A stretch of 64,000 nt of DNA, taken from contig OX235262.1 in the NCBI GenBank assembly GCA_944472135.2, positions 54,904,440 through 54,968,439 of the forward strand. Direction: 5' to 3'. Source of the DNA: Trichobilharzia regenti. Its lineage: Eukaryota > Platyhelminthes > Trematoda > Strigeidida > Schistosomatidae. The notes under the pieces are model-generated. The model made no database searches, was not told where the DNA came from, and saw nothing but the letters and a program-made list of their open reading frames with translations. The position numbers and the translations under genes were made by a program. Positions 56,430 to 64,000 of this stretch are shown piece by piece (within the stretch, counting starts at the first letter, position 1; each line of letters begins with the position of its first letter).

Positions 56430-56720
56430 ATTAAGTTTCAGTAGGACATCGTCACTCCACTGTGTTCTCTGCAAACTTTTTCAGCTAGCCCCACAGTCGC
56501 TCGTAAGCTTTTATTTCCTCTTTACATGGTCTCCTCTATGCCACTTTCACAGACTCAATTCAACTTACTTGTTTCCTATTCGGGTTGTACTCTAGAGTCT
56601 TTCGTGCGATGTCATTCAACAATCTCTCCACTGTGTTCTCAGTACACCTCTATTTCTTTTCACATATTTGTCGGGTGACAGTCCACTGTCGGAATTCCTT
56701 ATTGTTAATCGGTATTAGTC
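56430..56720 (-). pseudogene. RTE-type LINE, 3' end fragment
   Basis: GTAGGACATCGTCACTCCAC, TCTTTACATGGTCTCCTC and TCGTGCGATGTCATTCAACA are the 3' part of an RTE copy on the minus strand, convergent with the copy ending at 56285. Confidence 0.65.
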
Positions 56721-57017
56721 TATGTGAATAATTAAAACATAAATAAGCTTTAAGACTTATCAGTTTTGCCCATCAATCAACTTCCTATTCAATTTTCAAA
56801 ACACGTTACAGTTTCAACCAATGTCTAGTTGTCGTTCGTGAGTTTCTAGAATCTTCATTATTCATCATTTACCACGTCATTGTAAAAATTAACAGCAAAG
56901 CATCCTACAAACAAATTCAACCCACTGAATGAATAAATAGAATAAAACAGAATTCATATAAGTAATCATCACCTTTGAATAATGAGCAGAAAGTTGATTT
57001 TGCCACTAAATACAAAC
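56721..57017. other. No recognised feature
   Basis: Nothing recognised. Confidence 0.3.
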
Positions 57018-57030
57018 AGACCGTATGATT

Positions 57031-57493
57031 CAAGTGTTGGTTTGCAGGGATTTGATTGGTTTCAGGATTTCATCATGAGCTGACATTAGTTAGAGAACCA
57101 TTGGAAAACCTGGGAGTACTGGACAGCCGTTTCGTCCTGCTCACTGACGACTGGCCCTATTCAGATAGGTAGTTACCTGGGTTCCAGTGGGAAGTCGTGA
57201 CCAGTAGGGTGCAGCGGGTCGGGTGTGAGGACAAATACTCGCCGAAGACATTGGCTAGCGGTCACGCTGTGTCGTGAATTGGCAGAAGTTAGAATTCATC
57301 GGCTGGCCATTGGATCAGCTCCCAGTGGCTTAATGGTCTACGAGATCACTGGCCTTGTAACCGGAAGGTCCTGGGTTCGAATCCCGGTGGGTGCGTACTG
57401 ATGAAGAGTCCCGAACTAGGACGAAGCAGCTGTCCAGTACTCCCAGGTTTTCCAATGGTTCTCTCACTAATGTCAGCTCATGATGAAATCCTG
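57031..57493 (+). mobile_element. SINE family B1, complete copy with 13-bp target duplication
   Basis: AGACCGTATGATT stands at 57018-57030 and again at 57494-57506. The element starts with an inverted copy of its own 3' end (CAAGTGTTGGTTTGCAGGG to GGACAGCCGTTTCGTCC). Then come the body, the tRNA-like part (box A TGGCTTAATGG, box B GGTTCGAATCC, both perfect), the hammerhead and the end CATGATGAAATCCTG. The hammerhead lacks C3 and has GAAG for GAAA. Confidence 0.9.
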
Positions 57494-57506
57494 AGACCGT
57501 ATGATT

Positions 57507-58246
57507 TATGTGTAATTCAGTATGCTTAGAATTGAATCCCACCAATTCTCAATCGATACTGAAATACTCAACACTCTGAATAAAATGCTCACTGAGATTT
57601 CTTGGCAATAATTATTCACTCCATAAACTAAAACAGAATACTTCACTCAGTTATGATTGATCTTTGAAACATAAAGATGAGCTTAATCGATTCAAAACGT
57701 TTGAACAAATAATATATGAGACTGACGAATACAGCTTAAAATGAATTGACAAATGAATGAAAGTAGAATTTACAGACAATACCATACACACACATATATT
57801 TCATTTTTGTATTAGTGGAAGTGACCCTATTTATTGCTGACAGCTTGTCAATAGACCTGTCAAAATAAAACAATTCAATGTTGTATTCTATAGGAAAAAA
57901 ACACAGCTTGTTACACATTTCTAATATAAATAAATACAACACAAGTAGAAATATGAAATTTTCTTGAAGAAGGTGAAATAAGCCAAGAAGATTTGTCATT
58001 CCGATTTAAATCTATGATTTTACATTAAGGTATTCAGAGCTCAGTAGGCACAGTTTAATCCTTTACTAACTAGTGTAACTAATATGACAAATATTTACGC
58101 ACACGCACATATATATATTACTTCAATCAACCAGTGAGTACAATCCATTGTCAAACTTACTACTGATTACTTTTAGGCCATAAGATGTGGCTACTAAACT
58201 TAATTTACAAAATATTGTTGTCAATTCTTTAAGACTTATATGATTG
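57507..58246. other. No recognised feature
   Basis: AT-rich with a short CA/TA run near 58085-58118. Confidence 0.35.
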
Positions 58247-58440
58247 AATTGGGTCCCTTTGGTTGAATGGTATACGAGCCAGTTTGCCTTGTAACCAGAA
58301 GATCCTGGGTTAGAACCTCAGGGAGTGTGTACTGCTGACGATTCCCAAACTGGGATGAAACAGCTGTCCATTACTCCTTGCTGGTTTTCTAAGGGTTCTC
58401 TAACTGATATCAATCCGTAGTCAGAGTCTTAAAAATATAA
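58247..58440 (+). repeat. SINE family B2, 3' half
   Basis: tRNA-like part (CCCTTTGGTTGAATGGTATA, GGGTTAGAACC), hammerhead, and end TTCTCTAACTGATATCAATC. Truncated 5' of the tRNA-like part. Confidence 0.8.
58327..58376 (+). ncRNA. Type I hammerhead ribozyme, family B2, intact core
   Basis: Core CTGACGA 58335-58341, GAAA 58357-58360, self-complementary stem III ACAGCTGT (58360-58367), triplet GTC, cleavage after 58368. Stem I: GTACTG against CATTAC, five of six pairs. Stem II: TCCC with GGGA, but the pair next to the core (normally G-C) is U-U. Activity uncertain. Confidence 0.55.
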
Positions 58441-59204
58441 ATCATACTCAAAAGTACTAGAACCATGTTTTCTCCACTTACCAAACAGTAGTTAGTTAGA
58501 GTACATGACTAAGTTTCATAGTTATGTCTAGTCTCTTACTCTTTTATCTTTTGGTGAACATCTTTTGTAAAGAGTCTTGGATAGTCGGTGATCATGAACC
58601 TATCACTTCAACTGCTTTTTTTTATTCCTTCGCGTTTCTGTGCTACTGACGTACCTTTAAACGCTAGAACACCATATATTAAAATACTGAATAACAGTGC
58701 TTAAGTAAGTCAAAATATTCGCGGTATACTCCTTTGCTAGGTATCAGTTTACAGTAATTGACAATGAGTAGAGTTTTGTATCACTTTCGAACTCCTTTAA
58801 TACACTCATCATCAAGCTCATCAGAGTAAGAGGATTACAAAACATTTGAGTGCAAAAACTAAAAAGGTGAGAAATTTGTTCCGACAATGATTCAACTGGA
58901 CACAGAAATTGATTTTACCCCTAGACAAAAGGGTAATTTTTTACAGTCAAGTTGAAATCTTGCCTTCCTGGAAACTGCAACACGTGAATCAGATTATATG
59001 GTGACCATCTGTTGTAAGGTTATTCGTCTGGAGGGTAACACTTTTCCTCGACAGTATTATAAACGATTACATCAACTGCTGGTAGGAATTTATGTCATCT
59101 TACTAGATCAAATACTGAGACACACTGAGTTGCTACATTCAGGTGTACTGTTTGTTTTACGAAAGGGAACTCAATGTATGAAATAAAGGGTGAATACAGT
59201 TTAT
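58441..59204. other. No recognised feature
   Basis: Unassigned sequence, AT-rich. Confidence 0.3.
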
Positions 59205-59575
59205 TCAGTCTGACAAAATGTAGAAAATGTAACTATCTGATTTATACAAATTTATAGCGCGAAAGTCAACCAGATCAATTCACAACAGGAAACTAAAGGA
59301 AGTCTTTGAAATAAAGACAGGAGTAAGACAAAACTGCCTACTATAACCCATGATATTCCTGGTTGTCATGGACTAAACTATGAGGCAGATAGTATAGTAC
59401 CAGAAGACACGAAATGGACTTCTAAGACGATGTATGTCTAATATTACACAAACTAGAAGGCCTACAGATAGAAACCACCAAGCTGCCAGAAGTGGCAGGT
59501 TGAGAAGTCAGGAATTCAAGAGTACACACAGAAGTCAGAGATGATGGAGATACCTAACGTAGATCAACACAGGCA
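59205..59575 (+). pseudogene. RTE-type LINE, RT palm fragment
   Basis: Plus strand: ESL-type KVYNSQQ region, KEVFEIKTGVRQNCLL (the GVRQG box with G to N), FLVVMD, then a D-F-x-D-D-like stretch degraded to DFxDDVCL, and KLEGLQIETTKLPEVAG. Ends at about 59575, next to a family C SINE. Confidence 0.68.
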
Positions 59576-59589
59576 TCACACACCAGCGA

Positions 59590-59800
59590 CAGGATAAATT
59601 TGGAAGTGGTCACTTGACCAATGCAGAATAGTCGTCGACATACTCGTAAGCGCCGCCTAGTGGGGAGTATGACTGGAAAGGCGGAGGGGTTGGGCGTTAG
59701 ATTAGCGACCTCACCCTGGAGGGGCAGCAACACAGTTAAAGAAACCTTAAAGCATGAAACCCTATGTCCCACTCGGAATGTGAGTAATGAAAAAAAATAA
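59590..59800 (+). repeat. SINE family C
   Basis: GGCGGAGGGGTTGGGCGTTA, 'ACCTCACCCTGGAGGGGCAG', CTTAAAGCATGAAACCC and tail CTATGTCCCACTCGGAATG, GAGTAATGAAAAAAAATAA. The tail resembles the RTE 3' end. Confidence 0.75.
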
Positions 59801-60039
59801 TTAAAACTCTGATAATATTATACATCTTGTAGTGAGCGTTAATATCAATGCAATTTAATTATTGGTTAAAAATCACGCTCTGATTGATAGCATTTGGGTG
59901 ATAATCGGTTGAATAAGCCAAGACTCGTCAGCTAGGTAATATTAACTGACTTCTATTCACTGTTTACATATATATCCATTTATAATGTCTTTGTCAAACT
60001 ACTTCTCTTATTTTTTTAAGTCGGAAAATCCTGGTAATA

Positions 60040-60215
60040 GATTCGCAATTATTTGAAAGCCATGAAGAAAGTTTTCTCGGCTGATGATGCCTAGTAGTGA
60101 AATCTACAGCTCACATTCCGTCCCATTTCAGACTCACTAGTTGGTTGTATCTGCTCCTATCAAGTGAGTTAGGCTGTTCCTAATGGTACTCTAACGGTAT
60201 TCAACCAATTTTAGT
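60040..60215 (-). repeat. SM-alpha SINE, degenerate
   Basis: Minus orientation: GCCTAGTAGTGAAATCTACA, ATTCCGTCCCATTTCAGACT and 'CACTAGTTGGTTGTATCTGC' correspond to the hammerhead. GAAA reads GGAA on the minus strand. The promoter part is barely visible. Confidence 0.6.
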
Positions 60216-60899
60216 ATTTACGTTAATATCAGGGCATTAGTTCAAGGAGCCTATATAATAAAACTGATATTCGCATAAGTAATGCCAGTATGCATAAATG
60301 AATTCACAGTAGTTTTATATCAGAAATACTTTAAAACTTAAAACTATCATAAAATATTTTCTCATGAGCTATGCGTATAGTCATTTACTCCATTTATTGG
60401 TTGTACTTTGAGCCAAAGTTTCAATTATCTAAATGCCGTTAGTTAAATAGACTGTTCTCAAGTCTGATTTTTTATAAATCACAAGTGAATACAAAACTAC
60501 GCACAATTGAGTTTATTTCCAGTCATTTGTTTGTATCAGAAATGGTCTTTGGAATATGCATGATGTATAATAGCTGTCTAACCATTGAACCCGTGATTTT
60601 TTTATCCGCTTATACCCAATGAGTCATGAAGAAAATAAAAGAGACAATTCAGCTAAGAAATTGTTTTAATTAATTACTGAGTACCTGGTGAACACAGATC
60701 AAGCAACTCTACCAAAATCCCCTTTTCTTTACTTCTTTACTTGTTAGTAAACCATTTAGTATTATCACGCTTACATGTCCCCCTATCGCGCTATTCATTA
60801 AGTTTTTCCCACCTTGTTTACACTTGTCGAGAGGACACTACACCACACTTCTGCTCATCTAATAATAAATTCAATCTTATTCAATTTCAAATCTTTAGT
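60216..60899. other. No recognised feature
   Basis: Nothing recognised. Confidence 0.3.
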
Positions 60900-61125
60900 T
60901 CCATCTCTTTTTATTCCATTACGTTCCCAGTGGAATATGGAGCTTCAAGCGACAGGCTTGAAGTTTCGATAGGGTTGGGGACGCTAGCCTCATGCCCAAC
61001 CTTTCCTCTTTACCAGTCATATTAACAGCTTAGCGAGGCAAAGGAGTATTTTGGCCGTGGATTAAAACCCAAACCACTTAGGCGTGGTTGGCGTGCATTC
61101 TACCACTATGCCACCGACGCATTTA
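60900..61125 (-). repeat. SINE family C, well preserved
   Basis: Tail (TTTATTCCATTACGTTCCCA, GTGGAATATGGAGC), GCGACAGGCTTGAAGTTTCG, CTAGCCTCATGCCCAACC, AGCTTAGCGAGGCAAAGGAG. The tRNA-like head on the minus strand has TGCGTCGGTGGCATAGTGG at 61122-61104. Confidence 0.88.
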
Positions 61126-61606
61126 ATCCCATCTAAGTTCCATTAATCAATAATCAACTTCTGAGCAATTATATCAGTTATATCAGAACTCTTTATTACT
61201 CAGTAATGTTGAAGATTTATCAGTTTTACGAATGTCTGTAAGAACTTGAGGAAGTTCAAACAACTTAAAGCTTTTGAACCCAGACGTATTTATACGTAGT
61301 GACAGAATTAATTCTACTTGTAAAGATATTCATTTAAATTATTTCAGCGTCTCAATGAGGTTACCATCAAGACACTATCCTTTTCATTCCACACTGTATT
61401 CAGGCGATATTTCTTCAACATTTATATTACCTCAGTTAAAGCAGGCGACACAACAACTAATCTATGAAATATTTGACTGTTAGTTTGAACCACTTGGGGA
61501 GATTTAGACTGTCTAATCTGTATCATTGGAGGTGTTAAAACTCAGTGATTTCAGACGAGTGATGAGATGACTCAGCAAAAACAGTGCATATGACCCGTTG
61601 CACAAG
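61126..61606. other. No recognised feature
   Basis: A chance 69-codon frame only. Confidence 0.3.
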
Positions 61607-61910
61607 AGGTGGCTCCTATGGCCCAAGTGGTCTAGTGGATAACGTTTTGACGTTTGAAACTATAGGCACTGGGTTCAGGCCTAGACGGGAACATCATCAC
61701 TCACTGGGAAATGCAGGTACATCTAGCTGACGAGTCCAGAATATGACGAAATGCGCGTTATCCTGGATTCCACTGCAAATCACCATCCCCCAATTAACTT
61801 CTAATTAAATTCCCAGACATTGTCGAACCGACTGCGCAAGAAGCTGTCATGTCAACCAACGACCGAGCACTTAGGTTCAATCAGTTGACGGGAAAATCTA
61901 AAATTGAATT
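61607..61910 (+). repeat. SM-alpha SINE, best preserved copy
   Basis: Promoter part GGCCCAAGTGGTCTAGTGG, box B as TGGGTTCAGGCC (altered), CATCATCACTCACTGGG, hammerhead, CTGCAAATCACCATCC, and a tail with AATCAGTTGACGGG ending near 61910. Confidence 0.9.
61716..61775 (+). ncRNA. Type I hammerhead ribozyme of SM-alpha, intact core
   Basis: Stem I ATCTAG (61721-61726) with CTGGAT (61763-61768), six pairs including one G-U. Core CTGACGA 61727-61733. Stem II GTC with GAC (three pairs, then C-U). GAAA 61748-61751. Stem III A-U, U-A, G-U around CGCGT. Triplet ATC, cleavage after 61762. SM-alpha hammerheads are known to be active; this copy has two extra bases in stem III. Confidence 0.75.
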
Positions 61911-61936
61911 AAGTATTGCAGATGTATTTATTTTGT

Positions 61937-62130
61937 GTGCGTCAGTGGCACAGTGGTTAGGATCCTCGCCTACCATGCACATGGTCCGGGATTCGAGCCC
62001 ACGCCGACGCACACCCGATATCTATGATCGGCCTGCGAATTTTGGGCTACCGATATCCACGCTGAAAATTCCATATTTGTACCAAAAATACGTTATGGAA
62101 TCAAGCTGTAAATCAAAAAATAAAAACTCT
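61937..62130 (+). repeat. tRNA-headed SINE S4
   Basis: 76-nt head 61937-62012 with a perfect 7-bp acceptor-like stem (GTGCGTC, GACGCAC) and a tRNA-like box A. Body GGGCTACCGATATCC and tail AAGCTGTAAATCAAAAAAT. It starts 27 bases after the SM-alpha copy. Confidence 0.88.
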
Positions 62131-62284
62131 AACCAACCTTCATCTAATTATTTTATTTTTTTCTCTCATGTGTTTCTGTCAATGGTAATTTCATTGTATT
62201 TCCTTCCTTTAATCATTTTCACTTTATGAAATAGTCACAACTTGAACTGATACGCTTTTGTGCGATTTTCAACACTTATAATGC

Positions 62285-63262
62285 AATTATTATTATTATT
62301 ATTTTTGTTCCCCTGGGTTCCTAGTGGAACATAGGACTTCAACTGCACGTCTCCACTTGCTTCTGTCTTCTGCTGTACTTTTCACCTGCATCCATGTTAG
62401 TCCGTACTGTTTCAATTCTTCTTCACACGATCTCCTCCATGTCACCCTTGCACTGACATCCCACTCGCCGCTTCCCTTTCGGCCTGGTTCCACTCGAGCA
62501 ATGGCCTGAGGCGCGCGATGTCACCCAGCGGCCTCCTCAGCTAGCGAGTGTCCAGTCCATCTCCACTTTCTCCTGCATATTTATTCCTTGGCGATTGGTT
62601 CTTGTTTTGTTTGTTCCCATAGTTTCTTGTTGGTGATTCTTTCCGGCCCGGCCATCTGATCTTCAGTATAGATTCAGCGAAGACAGTTGTTGATAAAGGT
62701 CTGCAATAGCCAGCCTTTTGGAAATATTCTTTGTGACCCGCCCGCCAAGGTTCTGATCTGATCCGTATAGAAGAGCTGACTGACTTGTCGTTTGTATTGC
62801 AAATCAGACCGAATGTTGTTGTTGATGCTGGCTGAGTGACGAAGATTTCCAGAATGTTTGTTTCAGTTTGATGAATGTGTTTCTCGCTAGCCTTCCCGAT
62901 TCTCGCTCGATTTGACATCCTCGTCCGTTCCGACTTCCTGTAGTTGAGACAATGCTCCCTGGATAGGTGTATGAAGTAACCTCTTTCAAATCCCTCCCGT
63001 TGATGGTGATTGACGCTGGATGTTGCTGTTGTTGTTTTTGTTGGTTGGTTATTTTCATAACCTCCGTCTTGTCTATGTTTATCTGGAGTCCTGTCTTCAC
63101 CGGCTGCTTCTTCGACCAGTTTGTCGGTTTTCGCTTGTAAGTCTTCGATTTTGTGTGACATCAAACATAAGTCATCCGCGAAATCCAGGTCTTCTAAGTT
63201 CTTCACGTCGGTCCAGGATATCCCTGTCTTCTCGTTTCCCGCTGTCTGACACATAATCCAGT
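62285..63262 (-). pseudogene. RTE-type LINE, RT palm to 3' tail, well preserved
   Basis: Minus strand: ISWTDVKNLEDLDFADDLCL with the catalytic FADD at 63171-63182, KTDKLVEEAAGEDRTPD, SYTYPGSIVSTTG, KARIGKA-type block, RIRSEPWRAGHKEYFQK, KIRWPGRKE and the C-terminus VTWRRSCEEELKQYGL ending before (ATT)n at 62288-62302. Three or more frameshifts. The 5' RT and the endonuclease are absent. Confidence 0.88.
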
Positions 63263-63399
63263 TCAATACAGTTCAGATTTTACACAACTCTTCTGATTAG
63301 TAAACTTGAGCCAAGCAACGTCTATAAATGTACCAAGAATAAATGAACTGCCTTTTTAAAAATTATTTTGCGGATTCTTTTGAACTGGCTACAACCTGA

Positions 63400-63635
63400 A
63401 GAATTCCTTTGCGTTCTGAATGGAGCATAGGACTTCAAGCTCCAGTTTTCAATTTTCAAAAGCAGGGTTGTTTTTACAGGGTGGAGTTGCCAGCCTCATC
63501 TCAAACGTTCCCTCTCCATCGGAATTACTACAGACTAGGTGGGGTATAAGACGAAGTCGGCTGGTGATAGGACCCCGGAAAACATGCGCAACTGGCAAGT
63601 ATTCTACCAATGAACCGCTGATACACTAACAGCCT
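63400..63635 (-). repeat. SINE family C
   Basis: TTCCTTTGCGTTCTGAATGG, CATAGGACTTCAAGCTCCAG, GAGTTGCCAGCCTCATC, then head remnant (ATAGGACCCCGGAAAACATG, CTACCAATGAACCGCTG). Confidence 0.72.
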
Positions 63636-63654
63636 GAACAATAAAAAAAATCCG

Positions 63655-63788
63655 TTCAAGTGTTGGTTTTAGGGATGTGATTGGTCACAGAATTTCATCA
63701 TGATGAGTTGACAATGGTTAGAGAACCATTGGGAAACCTGCAGGGAGTACTGGACAGCTGTTTCGTCCTAGTTCAGCAGTACGCAGCC
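63655..63788 (-). repeat. SINE family B1, truncated
   Basis: TCAAGTGTTGGTTTTAGGGA, GTTAGAGAACCATTGGGAAA, AGTACTGGACAGCTGTTTCG, TCCTAGTTCAGCAGTACGC. The inner part of the hammerhead (stem II and core) is deleted. Ends against a palindrome. Confidence 0.78.
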
Positions 63789-63824
63789 ATATAAATCACA
63801 AAAATCCATTTTTGTGATTTATAT
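63789..63824. repeat. Perfect 17-bp-arm palindrome
   Basis: ATATAAATCACAAAAAT and its exact reverse complement with CC between, directly at the broken end of the family B copy. The rest of the window to 64000 shows nothing else. Confidence 0.85.
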
Positions 63825-64000
63825 TTTAGGATCGTTCGGGTTGTAGCCATTTGAGAAGAAGCCTCGAAATATCCTCGTAAATTTTTCATTCATGCTTTGT
63901 TTAATTTTACGGTTCAGATTTCTTAATTTCTTCATTCTAACCATTGGATAGTTTTTTCAAATTATTCGACTTTAAGACTATCTCATAGATTTTGTGATTT

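Noticed and set aside
58790..58850. Minus-strand TTGATGATGAGTG ... GTTCGAAAGTG as a hammerhead
   Set aside because: No stem II can form between core and GAAA, and no matching stem I. Chance similarity is likely.
62541..63266. 241-codon minus-strand frame as an intact gene
   Set aside because: It switches among RTE reading frames through frameshifts, and only its first part matches the RTE palm. It is a LINE remnant, not a host gene.
1..64000. CRISPR arrays, operons, rRNA genes, replication origins
   Set aside because: None seen. Repeat spacing, coding density and composition are eukaryotic.

Overview
The window looks like AT-rich, non-coding genomic DNA of a blood fluke (Schistosoma or a close relative). 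The genus call rests on repeats: SM-alpha type SINEs carrying the schistosome hammerhead motif (CTGAYGAGTCCCAAATAGGAC), RTE-type LINE remnants with the schistosome endonuclease/reverse transcriptase signature, and many fragments of Penelope-like elements (PLEs) with GIY-YIG endonuclease domains. The species cannot be fixed from the sequence alone. I see no intact host gene. The best host-derived sequence is a histone H4 pseudogene (45586-45898) with one inserted base. Two short reading frames (31270-31505 minus, 54393-54613 plus) could be 3' terminal exons, but only weakly.

Layout. 0-10.6 kb: PLE remnants (a 219-bp inverted repeat at the very start, then pieces at 5.2-7.5 and 8.9-10.6 kb), an inverted SM-alpha pair (2.2-2.6 kb), a LINE tail and a SINE nested in a PLE. 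11.7-18.3 kb: hammerhead SINE family B copies and two more PLE tails. 18.6-28.4 kb: four RTE LINE remnants on the minus strand, with SINEs around them and one inside. 29.3-34.3 kb: a family B composite, PLE terminal repeats with a 40-bp-arm palindrome, an interrupted SINE and a PLE fragment. 37.2-37.9 kb: an inverted pair of a second hammerhead SINE family (D). 39-44.8 kb: four PLE fragments, including the best preserved reverse transcriptase plus GIY-YIG (40.9-42.2 kb). 45.6-48 kb: H4 pseudogene, two tRNA-headed SINEs and an inverted SM-alpha pair. 49-64 kb: family B, C and D SINEs, LINE remnants and the best preserved SM-alpha copy.

How the parts may work together. Three SINE families (SM-alpha, B, D) have the same plan: a tRNA-like RNA polymerase III promoter followed directly by a type I hammerhead ribozyme whose stem III is a short self-complementary sequence. 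Each family has a different palindrome. PLE terminal repeats also carry hammerhead or hammerhead-like motifs. PLE and family B copies share an architecture in which an inverted copy of the 3' end sits at the 5' side. One family B copy has a 13-bp target-site duplication. I infer that the PLE machinery may mobilise family B. SINE family C instead shares its 3' tail with the RTE LINEs, so the window appears to hold two LINE/SINE partnerships. All family letters (B, C, D, S4) are my own labels. Boundaries of diverged repeats are good to about 10-50 bases. Regions described as empty are those in which I recognised nothing.
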